Origin: Erigeron canadensis
Lineage: Eukaryota; Streptophyta; Magnoliopsida; Asterales; Asteraceae
Reading direction: 5' to 3'
Assembly: GCF_010389155.1 (NCBI RefSeq)
Contig: NC_057766.1
Coordinates: forward strand, 26,173,516 to 26,237,515
Length of the DNA: 64,000 bases
Below the pieces are notes generated by a model, which saw only the letters and a list, made by a program, of their open reading frames with translations, searched no databases and was not told where the DNA came from. A program made the translations under genes and the position numbers. Positions within the stretch are counted from its first letter, which is position 1. Each line of letters opens with the position of its first letter. This document shows positions 45,461 through 55,299 of this stretch, one piece after another.

Positions 45461-46400
45461 ATGAGTCGACTTTTAACCTCGTCGCGCCAAAGTTTTAAAA
45501 TGTACGAAAGAGACATAGATGTTTTAGATGGATCAGATAGGGACGACATTTGTTGCATTCGAAACAAAATAGGGATTTAAAAGACAAACAACAGAGATGG
45601 CATCAGAGCCATGTTAACAATTGATATAGAAAATAAAAGTAAGATTGTAAGGCTTATACAGCCTTTGATACGGGAGGGAAATAAAAGACTACATTGTGAA
45701 TGATTGTTATTTTATTACAAATTTTATTATCCTCTATTTGTACATGATTTGAATTAGCTAAAGAAGGAAATAATATAAAGGCCTTGATTCTCGGCTTGCT
45801 CTCCAAGACGTAATCTTCTATTCTGGGAAGTGATGATAATTTCTGATCCTACAGATCTTTTCTTTCCAACAAGAGATGGCTTCATCTAGGTAATTGTTGT
45901 TGGTTAAAGACAATCAATGAAACAAAGAACAATGATGTCTTCATATAGAAAGCACAAAAAGAAGGAATAAACTTGACAGCATATCTAATGATCGAATCAT
46001 AAACTAATGACAAGACAGAAGTGCTTCTTGTTTACACTTTACACACATTGTTGTGATCCTATTAAGTCATCGTTAGCTAGTTGTAAGTTTGTAGCCCAAA
46101 AGATTTTGGAAATGCAGAAAACGGACGGACTGCTTTATAATGCAGTTGGTATAGGTTCTGACTTCTGACTGCACAAATGTAGAATGCCAGCTGGTCGATA
46201 TGCATCAGATAGGATAGGTGTTCTGTTTGCATTCGGCACAAAATTAGGCTCTAGTGTTTGGCTGAGCTTATATTTTATAAGTTGATAAGCTCTTTTTAAG
46301 TGTTTGTGTTAGCTTTTTTTATTATTATTATTATTATTAGGCTTATGTTGATAAAATGACCACAAAGGACATGGTTATATATTACTTATCATATAAGTTT
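45461..46400. other. Intergenic DNA with a partial dispersed repeat
   Basis: The segment 45890-46040 (gaaacaaagaacaatgatg, gaataaacttgacagcata) matches the dispersed family at 61110-61320. The rest, ending in a (ATT)n run near 46320-46340, holds nothing recognised. Confidence 0.4.
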
Positions 46401-46401
46401 A

Positions 46402-46681
46402 CTAGCTTGGTGCCCGCACATTGCAGCGGTGATGAACGGTGTTGATGGCGTTGATTGCGGCGGTAGAGATAGAGGGCAACGTTAGAGATGGAAGGCGGTG
46501 GTGCAAGCAGTAGTCTTAGGGGGGGAGATGGAAGGCGGTGCTGGAAGGGTCGAGTGTGTATTACAATTAGTCAGAAATGAGGGAAAGATGTTAGCTTTAT
46601 TTTTAAGTAAGGACATTTTTGAAAGAAAAAAAGTGCTTAATGTCTTAATCCCTATTGTCTTTATAAGCTAGAGATTATAGA
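46402..46681 (-). mobile_element. Complete 280-bp non-autonomous Helitron
   Basis: On the minus strand it starts A|TCTATAATCTC and ends ccgctgcaatgtgcgggcac then CTAG|T. Both ends are canonical. Confidence 0.7.
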
Positions 46682-46866
46682 TATTTTACATGTATACTTT
46701 CAAACCATCTTAGAGTTGGCATCTTCATTGATGAAATTTAGATTGTTGACTGAATGCTCATGGTTGGTACACAACTTATTCCGACAACCCTCAACAGCTA
46801 CAATAACATTAATGAAACCCAATTGAATAAATAATCAAATTTACAAGATACAATAACAATAACAAC

Positions 46867-46871
<5 letters not shown>

Positions 46872-46902
<31 letters not shown>
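46872..46902. repeat. (TA)n microsatellite
   Basis: Uninterrupted ta/at run next to the TIR element that follows. Confidence 0.9.
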
Positions 46903-46908
<6 letters not shown>

Positions 46909-46909
<1 letters not shown>

Positions 46910-48108
46910 GTTATTGTAAGAACCCAAAAAAAGTAAGAACTTTTAAAAACTTTTTAAAATTAATCTTAGCCATTAAATATTTTAATCAATGGACATAAAT
47001 ACTTATGGCATTTTAGTAATTAATTAGAAATACTAATTTTCATTTAAAAATTAAAAAGGGTAATACGGTCATAAATTTTAGGATAGGAAACTGCCCTTAA
47101 CTTTATCCATAAATATAGGCTAACATAGCCAAACACATACACCGTAAAATTAAAAGAATTGAGATTGAAAAAACAAGATCTATTACTTCTTTCCATGAGT
47201 ATTTTGAATGCCTCTTTCTGGTCAATTTCTAACCGATCTGCTGGCCATATTCTTTCAAAAAAACATTCATTTTGTTCCTCTATAAAGCTATGTCTATTAA
47301 TCATCCTAAGGATCGAGACAAATCAATTAAAAGATTTGAGAAGGGAACAATACAAGTCTGGACGTAGATGACATGAATCCATAATCGAAAACATCAATTC
47401 CTACGTGGGTAATTTCAAGGGGGGCCGACAAGATCTAGGAATTTCCTGGCGTGGGTGGTTGTTTATCCGGTGAGATCGAAAAAAGAAAAAGTTACAGACC
47501 ACAGTTTCTATATTAAATTGACACAAAAAAATACACAGGCTATCACCATCTCTATAACATATGTTTTTCCGGCGAGGGTGGTGGTAAGGGACGCCGATGA
47601 GATCACATGTGCATGACGCCGTTTACGAGATCACAAGCAATAGTTTTATTTTGTATTTGTTTTCATGTGCATATATGTATGCAATGGGTAAATATGTATG
47701 CAAGTATTTATTTGATTGATCATATGTATACATGTATGTAGTTATTGATCACATGTGTACAAATAGTTCTATGATCATATGTATGAAAGTATATGAAAAT
47801 ATTTTACAAATGAATATTTAATTACATTAGTTGGTGATCATATGTGCATGAACAAAACTATGAGCACATGTATGCTAGTATTTTATAAACAATATTTCAT
47901 AAAATTAGTTGGCGATCACATGTGCGTAATAACCATATTGATAATTACATGTGCGCAATTAACCATATTGATGATCACATGTGCATTAACAACCATATAT
48001 TTTTATTTTTCATTAAATTAATTAATTAATTATCAAACTACAATATTACCCTTATATATATTGATGGAAAAAGGTTCTTAAAGGTTCCTGTTTTTTAAAG
48101 GGTCTTAG
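46909..48108. mobile_element. 1.2-kb TIR element without recognised transposase
   Basis: The left end agttattgtaagaaccc and the right end gggtcttagaataacct are near-perfect inverse complements (about 17 bp). Both ends abut AT-rich microsatellites, so a TA-type target is likely. The interior has no transposase frame that I recognise, and carries the CACATGTG motif array at 47590-47995. Superfamily is undecided. Confidence 0.55.
47590..47995. repeat. Irregular array of GATCACATGTGC-like motifs
   Basis: About nine copies of gatca(c/t)atgtg(c) or close variants occur at 20-75-base spacing, including gatcacatgtgcatg, gatcatatgtatac, gatcacatgtgtac and gatcacatgtgcg. The core CACATGTG is palindromic and E-box-like. 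Confidence 0.7.
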
Positions 48109-48119
48109 AATAACCTTTT

Positions 48120-48120
<1 letters not shown>

Positions 48121-48163
<43 letters not shown>
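48121..48163. repeat. (AT)n microsatellite
   Basis: Uninterrupted at run of about 42 bases between the TIR element and the foldback element. Confidence 0.9.
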
Positions 48164-48167
<4 letters not shown>

Positions 48168-48206
48168 GACAATCAAATAAAAACAGTTTTAAAATAAGAA
48201 CGGTGA

Positions 48207-48515
48207 GAACACCTTAAAAACATCATTTTGATGCATTAAAAGTCTATAAAACTGACATAGTGCATAACTAATTATCATTATTTAAGTGTTTAACAACACA
48301 TTGATTCATCAAAATCGAAAAAATCACATTTTTTGTTGGATGCATCATTTTGATGATTATGCATCCAAGATGGATGCACAAAACAAAAGACATGATTATT
48401 TCGATTTTGACGGATGAATGTGTTGTTAAACACTTAAATAAAGATAATTAGTTCTGCTATGTTAGTTTTATGGACTTTTGATGCATCAAAATGATGTTTT
48501 TAAGGTGTTCTCACC
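48207..48515. mobile_element. Foldback MITE (near-perfect 309-bp palindrome)
   Basis: The left arm begins gtgagaacaccttaaaaaca and the right arm ends tgtttttaaggtgttctcac. Arms of about 130 bp match almost base for base, including ttaagtgtttaacaacaca and its complement. A short second palindrome (ggatgcatcat...atgcatcc) lies at the centre. It is non-coding and would form a long hairpin as RNA. Confidence 0.8.
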
Positions 48516-48559
48516 AGAGTGTTACCCTATATATATTATGTAAAATATATATAACCTTT

Positions 48560-48562
<3 letters not shown>

Positions 48563-48603
<41 letters not shown>
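48563..48603. repeat. (AT)n microsatellite
   Basis: About 40 bases of at repeats. The preceding ataacctttccctatatat word resembles the flank of the run at 48121. Confidence 0.9.
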
Positions 48604-48606
<3 letters not shown>

Positions 48607-48787
48607 GTAAAATGGTACCAGAATTTGTGATTAATTTTGATGTTGAGAGTATGTGATTATTGGAGGCAAACAAGAGAATGATACAAGGATAGAAAATAAT
48701 GGTTAAAGAAAAGAGAAGGTAGATGAGTCTTTAAGCTTATCCTTAAAAAAAAAAAGCTTTTGGCTTCTAACCATCTATATTAACCTA

Positions 48788-48830
48788 CTAGATCTGTGTT
48801 AAACACGGATTCCATAAAAATAACAATGTG
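48788..48830 (-). mobile_element. Isolated Helitron-like 3' terminus
   Basis: On the minus strand: gaatccgtgtttaacacaga then TCTAG|T. Similar to the hairpin terminus near 27118-27152. No 5' end was assigned. Confidence 0.3.
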
Positions 48831-49022
48831 AAAGTTTTTCTTAGTTTTGGTAATTATATAGAATACATAAAGTTGTTTTTTACTACATTAAGAACAGATG
48901 AGATGTCAATATAGGATTGTGAAATTTAAATATTATGAAAATATATTATATCTTTTTTATGGTTTTTATATTATATTACGTCTAAAGTTGTTTATGTTAT
49001 AATATAATTGTGGTGTTTAAAC

Positions 49023-49217
49023 TAAGCGGAAATGTTAGGTAAAACATGCAGTACCTATCTTAGGTAAAGCAGGAGGAATTATGTAAAATTTAGGAGGATT
49101 ATATAAAATTCAGGGAGGGTTTTGTATGTTTATAAAATTCAAAAGTTTAATTTGTAACTTTGTTTAACATGGCAGTACCTAAGATAGGTAAAACGGTGCA
49201 GTACGGATTATTTTCCT
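49023..49217. mobile_element. MITE-like repeat, copy 2
   Basis: Near the ends gcagtacctatcttagg and cctaagataggt are inverse complements. The interior matches 20047-20248 (gattat(g/a)taaaattcag, tatgtatgttta). About 195 bp, non-coding. Confidence 0.6.
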
Positions 49218-49281
49218 TTAACTAATAATAAATTTAAAAATTGTTTAAATTATACAATCATAAACTTGAATTCACATAAAA

Positions 49282-49401
49282 GTATCAATATATAATGATT
49301 CCATATCTTCCTTGTTCGTTAACTTTCTTTCATCGAACCACGTATCAATATATAATGATTTCATGTTTTCCTTGTTCGTTAACTATCTTTCATCAAACCA
49401 C
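49282..49401. repeat. 60-bp tandem repeat, two copies
   Basis: The unit starting gtatcaatatataatgatt is at 49282-49341 and 49342-49401, differing at a few bases. Confidence 0.85.
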
Positions 49402-49446
49402 AGTTACACCTTCAAATAGGTAACTTATAGTTGCAATTTCACTAAA

Positions 49447-52400
49447 CTAGATAGGTGCCCGTGCGTTGCGGCGGTACTAAACATTTGTTGCATGTACGAA
49501 TATCCATATGTATGTATATAAACCAATGAGAAGTGCAAATATACATACATATACATATGCAAACAATACTAAACATATCATATGTCAAATTGTCAATAAC
49601 ATATCATATTGAAGTTTTAATATCTCGTGTACACATAGTAGCAACAATACTTCCAGTTACATCAATAATAGAAATTGACCAACCTTGCTATATTTGATGA
49701 TGCTTTATTTTTTCATTGTTGTTGCCATTGACAATAAGGGACTTCAGTATCAATAGGCTCACAATTTCTTGTTCATTATCACGTCCTATTTTCCGAGGAA
49801 TTCCTCCTTTTACGCCACAAACGTCTATACACCAGAAACCAAAAAATACATAATTTTAGAAAAGTTGAACAAAGCTAATATGCATTATTAATGAGGATTT
49901 TCATGTTGCATGTACATGATTTTTTGGTACAACTATCATCCTGGCCATTAACCTTCTCTATATGTCAACTTTTTAGAGTTTAGGTATATATATCAAAGCA
50001 TAGATGAACTGGAACAAAAAAAGTCTACACTCTGCAATGTTCGTAGATGACTCTTCGACCACTTTGCTTATGAATTGGTCATCTCGGGTTATATGTGGTC
50101 TCTAATAGAGTAATGGGTCAAGTGGGTAATATAAAAGAGATTAGCTTGAAAGTAGAGTGGTCAAAGGGGCTACTGGCATGTAAAACTTCTAATAACCTCG
50201 GAGCTATTGATAAATAAAATTAAGAAGTATTTAGTCAGATATAGCACGTTGGGGACGCCCACCCGGAATCAATCTTTTTTTTTACCTTGTACTAAAAGAT
50301 TACCCGTTATCCAACCTGCCCTCCCCATACTATCACCACCAAGGCTTTGATATTGCTCCTAGAATTCCAAATCAAGATAACTTTTGGATAACCTGATTAC
50401 TCACTAAATCATGGTCATCTAATAATCTATAGATCTCAAAAAGGTGAACTGCAATGTAAAATAAACATGAAAGGAACGATTGCAAATCTCACATCATAGA
50501 GGGAACACGTATACCAGCTTTGATCTCATCCATCTCCCGTGGCCTATGAGCATCAGTGCAACATTATATGTACATTGGTTGCCACCAAACTTTACGTAGC
50601 TCAAAGAAATTCTGAAAAAAAAAAGTGCAATATAAACAATTAAACGTGGAGAAGTAGATTTCTGGAAAGGTAAAAGTTTCAAAGACGTTTCTATGAAACC
50701 ATGCAAGTGAGCCTGATATGTAATGACATGTTTTAACTTTTAAACAGTCATGAAACAAAAACTACAACATAATTAAAAATATGTGTTTCTCTAGAATATG
50801 CTATTCAAAAATTAAAAGTGATATCAAGATAATCACTTATGTCTTTCAGAATGAACAATCAGGGGCATCAAGCTAATCACGTATGTCAGGACATTCACCG
50901 ACACGGGGGACCTGAGTAGGTTTTCAACCATTATGAAATATAGATAAATATGAATTCTTGAACGTATCGATTTATGTATTGATCAATTAAGTTTCTCATT
51001 TGATGAAACCCCCAAATGTTACACGAATTCTTTAACTACATCAGTTGGTACTCCATTTGGGCTTGTCTAAACTCTATATCCAACACATTTGTTGTTGCCA
51101 AAACCATCCATTTTGGCACATTTAGTGTGTATCCTTCCATTAGTGATTCTGAAATCATGAAGGTGATAACCCATCTATTTCTTTAGTATCGTTGCGAGAG
51201 TAAATCTTTTCGACGCATTCCCCTGAAACCAATGTGTCATTAAACATTTAGTAAATATGAATACATAGATGTGTACAATGTATGTATGACCATGAAGGAG
51301 CAACCACTCTCAGTATACAAACAGAAGTCTGCATTTGAAATATAACTACCAGTTAAATATGATATACAAAATAGCCTCAGTAATAACAGGGAACAAAAGA
51401 ATCTCTGAAATCGTAAATGGGTCGAAGTAGCCAACCTTTCCAGGGTATCAGAAAGTCGCATCAAGAAATGTAATCACTATAACGTAAATACATAAAAAAG
51501 AAAATGAAATAAGCTTTTGATATGTAGTATCAATAATTTAGGTAAAACAAAATTATAATAAAAGAATCTGATCGCCGTGGATACATATGAACTGAATTTT
51601 TTTGACCGCCGTGGATACAATTGAAATCTGACCGCCAATGGACTGAATTTATAATAAATCTGACCGCCAATAAAGCGATCTGCAGAGAAATATATAAATT
51701 GAGATGCGATTTAAAAAGTGATCGAGAAAGGGTTTAAAGCGAATATGGGTGAACCTTGCCCGTTTTGATCTATCAGCTACAGTAAGTAATCATTTGCACC
51801 CATGAAAATAATCATCACATGGCTAAACATCATTTGAACCAGATTCATCGTGGCCATCCATCCATTCTTTAAATCATCCATGATCAACAATTCTAATAAA
51901 CAAACATAAATTATCATTACCCCCAAATCCATGTACAAAAGTATGTATATATATATATACATAGGGTGCATAACAGATGCAGATGACATAATTAACATTA
52001 GGGTTTTAAAAAAAATCATACCTTTTGAGCACGAAACGATCTGCTGGTGTCATGAATCTGTTATTGATCACGAATCTGCTATTGATCACGAATCTGCTGG
52101 TGTATATGGATTGATCACCGTCACGAATCGATGTGCTGGTGGCAGTGAATAAATCGATGAATGGTTTCTGATATTCTGATAGAGAAGGGATCAATTAGGG
52201 AGATCTGAATTTAGGGAGAGACATGGTAAATCTGATAGAGAAGGGATCGAGAATGTATTTAGGGTTTATGTTTTGTGTGTGTTTCTTCTGATAGAGAATC
52301 GAGACAAAGTTTTCTTTTTACAACATTATTGAGGGTAATTTTGTCTAATCGGGTCGAGAAGGGATCATACATATAGTAAGTTGAGGACATTTTAGTCACA

Positions 52401-52449
52401 TCAGGTTCTTACTCCCTTAAAGCCAGTTTGCTTTATAAGGGAGTATAGA
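49447..52449 (-). mobile_element. 3.0-kb Helitron, no replicase recognised
   Basis: On the minus strand it starts A|TCTATACTCCC and ends taccgccgcaacgcacggg then cacctat and CTAG|T. Both ends are canonical and no TIR is present. Short frames inside (50494-50758, 51777-52019) have no recognised homology. An 18-bp unit (gaatctgctattgatcac) is repeated in tandem at 52054-52098. It is non-autonomous and may contain captured DNA that I cannot name. Confidence 0.65.
52054..52098. repeat. 18-bp tandem repeat inside the Helitron
   Basis: Units gaatctgttattgatcac and gaatctgctattgatcac, then a partial third unit. Confidence 0.8.
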
Positions 52450-52950
52450 TAACATTTCCAACATCTATGAATTTAACAAAAAGGTATTTAAAAGTAAAAA
52501 ACATTTCTAGCATATATGAATTTAATAAATAACCTCCCAAATTCTCTTTTTTTCTATTCCTTTGTTTTTAGTAAAAAGCTATTTTTTTATTTTTTTTTTC
52601 ATATATAAACTAACTCAAGAATCCAACCTAAGATAAATCATACATACATCCAAAAGTCCTTCTAGGAATATTGGAAGGACCAGAAGTGTACTACAAGAGG
52701 CGTTGGAGGGCTTGGGAGTATTAAGGCTAAAGTCTTGTAGTATATATTATTATATAGGATCATAACCCTAATTTATGTCTTATATTTTCTCTCTATATCT
52801 AATTGATCATAGCCTTGTTCTTGTATATGATTGTGTATTGTATTTGATTATATCGACATAATAATAATAATACAAATAACAATAATAATAATAATAATTA
52901 GATCTTCATATTCTTTCAAATAATCAAGCGGCTCTGGATGTGAATAACAT
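52450..52950. other. Intergenic DNA with a (TAA)n run
   Basis: AT-rich sequence with a taa/aat microsatellite at about 52858-52902. Nothing else recognised. Confidence 0.5.
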
Positions 52951-53166
52951 ATGGCGATTGAGAATGACGAGTTGCACGACACTATTGAAGGCTTGCAGCA
53001 GCAAGTTGAAGGTTTGCGGCATAATGTTCAGAATCTGAACGCAACTACTGAAGGCTTGCAGCTTAACTTTCAGAATATGAAGGCAACTACTGAAGGCTTG
53101 CAGCTTAACTTTCAGAATATGAAGGTAACTGTCTTTCACATTCTATTTGGAAAATGGGTGTTCTAA
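52951..53166 (+). other. Short coiled-coil-like reading frame with internal 42-bp tandem repeat
   Basis: An ATG frame reads MAIENDELHDTIEGLQQQVE, then three units of the type ATTEGLQLNFQNMK. A perfect 42-bp duplication is at 53041-53082 and 53083-53124. The last unit ends AAG|GTAACT, a good splice donor, so it could be a first exon of about 58 codons. The heptad-like pattern of L, V and N suggests a coiled coil. Such repeats occur in transposon gag or CACTA ORF proteins. No downstream exon was identified. Confidence 0.35.
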
Positions 53167-53247
53167 AGTTTTTTCATCAATTTCGGGTAATATAATATTT
53201 TTTTTAGTATATCCGTTATGTTTCATTGTTAGATGTATCAAAGATCG

Positions 53248-55000
53248 CACTAAAAAAAAATACCTTCTACACTAAATATTGAAAAAGTGCCACTAAAGTC
53301 CTCAAAGGTAATGGGGTGGCAGAAAAAAAAAATGTCACTAAAAGCGCTGCCACTAAAGGGTTTTAGTGACACTTTTTTGTGTGTCACTATATGTCTTATG
53401 GTTTTTAGTGGTACTTTTTCTTATGCCACTATCGACTTCACCACCTTTTGTGGCACTTTTCAGTTTTGTCACTATAGCCTAGATAGTTTTTGGTGGCACT
53501 ATCTTGTTGTGTCGTTATAGACTTTCATCTTTTAATGACATTTTTAAATATTAATGCTATAAACAATGGTACTTTTATCATATATTAGCAATGAAAAATA
53601 CTTTGAACATTGCAATATAAAAAGAATAATTCCATCAACATAAGTACATCTGCAATATTATTGAACAAAGTTCTTTAATTAATATTCAAGAAAAACCAAA
53701 AATAACCACAAGACAATTAAGCAACTCAATTTGAGTATACTCATCAGAAAAACAAAAGAGCTAGCCTAATCTAAATGTAAATTTCAAATAACACACCCAA
53801 AACTTAGTAACCAACCACCCTTCATCCAATGTAGGAGACTCTTCAAACTCAATCTCTCGTGACATCAAATCAATCTGTATGATTGACAAGGAAATGTTAG
53901 AAGTTACGCTCTAGCTAATTTTCCATAACTTATATACAACACTCATAGATAGAAATCAGAAAAAGTATGTATAAAGCTTCATATTTATAACTTCTATGAC
54001 CTTAGAAAAATCATCATTTCTCCAAAGGTGTGTCATGGTAGTCATTTGCAAAAGCATGTATGGATACCTATATATCGATAATATAATGTACCATTAACAT
54101 GTATAAATATAATCATCTAAAATTGTGTTCACAAAACACCTTACCACAACTTGAGCAGCTTCTCACTATCAAAGCTTCCTTTTTTACGTGTGTGGCTTTT
54201 TCGTACATTTCTTCCAGTCCTAGTTACTTGCCGTTGTTTTTCATTGCCTATATGAAAAAATCATTTGTACGTACTGTGTTGTTGACTATGATTTTTACAT
54301 TAATAACCAAAGTCGTAGATACACTATAAATAAATTTTTAAATGGTCGTCTTATAGTTTACCTGCTCGTGAGCAAATCTAGTGAATGATTTTGTCCAAGT
54401 AAGATGAGGCTCTTCCATTTTTGAAAGGCTATCTTGTTTTTGGTCACAGATTTCCTATAAAACAAATAATAATATATAGTTTATACTAGGACTCATTAGT
54501 AATCGAGAGATCGATCAATGACTGATGTTAGTACTCATTAGTTAAACGATCTAATGCTTCATCATTATGCTCCTCGCCTTCTATTTCAGTTCAGACTATG
54601 TAGATACCTCTTGCGCCTAGCCATCCTGATATACAAACACACAAAATACTTAAAAACTATAATAAGAATGTTAACATAAAACAATGAACTTATAAAGAAG
54701 ATGGGAATGGTTAACATAAAACAATGAACTTATAAAGAAGATGGGAATGGAAAAAACAGTTCACCGACACATCAATGAAATCCCAAAGCTGCATAAATTA
54801 TAGCGTCGTTTATACCTAAAATTACCAATAATGTAATTATCCTTCCAAAACTCGGTTTCAATTTCTTCACCATCTACTCTTTTAAGTTCAAGATCTGATT
54901 ATCTAGTGTTACATCATCCCCATATGTCAGATCATTATGATACACTACTGTTAGTTGAGGTTCTTTGACCGAATTCGAACTGCCTTTATCAGATTGTCAT
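53248..55000 (-). mobile_element. Decayed CACTA-like (En/Spm) transposon
   Basis: At 53248 a CACTA end (cactaaaaaaaaatacc) is followed by a subterminal array at 53280-53530. There the words tgccactaaag, gtcactatag, tagtgacac and tggcactat recur in both orientations, the hallmark of CACTA subterminal repeats. Inside, minus-strand exon-like pieces read SREIEFEESPTLDEGW near 53850, EICDQKQDSLSKMEEPHLTW then FTRFAHEQ at 54470-54360, and VKEPQLTVVYHNDLTYGD near 54960. They resemble ORF pieces of plant Transposase_24/En-Spm type proteins, which is only suggested. The other TIR was not located. Right boundary approximate. Confidence 0.5.
54671..54750. repeat. 40-bp perfect tandem repeat, two copies
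   Basis: The unit beginning ttaacataaaacaatgaact occurs at 54671-54710 and 54711-54750 without a mismatch. Confidence 0.95.
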
Positions 55001-55065
55001 CTTATTAATAAGCATCCGCATCCCTTTAATTTCTCGATCTTTCTTCTAACAGTTTAAGTAGTTTC

Positions 55066-55290
55066 GTGCCACATTGGATATTCAGTATCACTAGTTTGGT
55101 TTCCTTGGATCTTTCTTGGTGTTCTTTTCATAGCCATATTCATGGCAATACCAATAGCTTCCGTAACTTGGCTTCTCTCATCTTGCTTTACGCTTCTGTG
55201 AACTCTTCATTAGTTTTAAAAGGTATGTGTAGTATTGTAGCTAGTAATTCCGTGTCATTGCAGATCGATTCTTGTGGTATTTCGAGTTGA
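55066..55290 (+). pseudogene. LRR receptor-like protein fragment
   Basis: The frame reads VPHWIFSITSLVSLDLSWCS, then FRNLASLILLYASVNSSLVL, and ends LQIDSCGISS. This is the repeat pattern and the SCGIS ending typical of extracellular LRRs in receptor-like proteins of the Cf/EIX class. Only about three repeats survive. The frame begins at a GTG-coded residue with no start codon, signal peptide or membrane segment nearby. It is a gene relic, perhaps carried by the adjoining transposon. Confidence 0.6.
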
Positions 55291-55299
55291 GTTCGGGAT

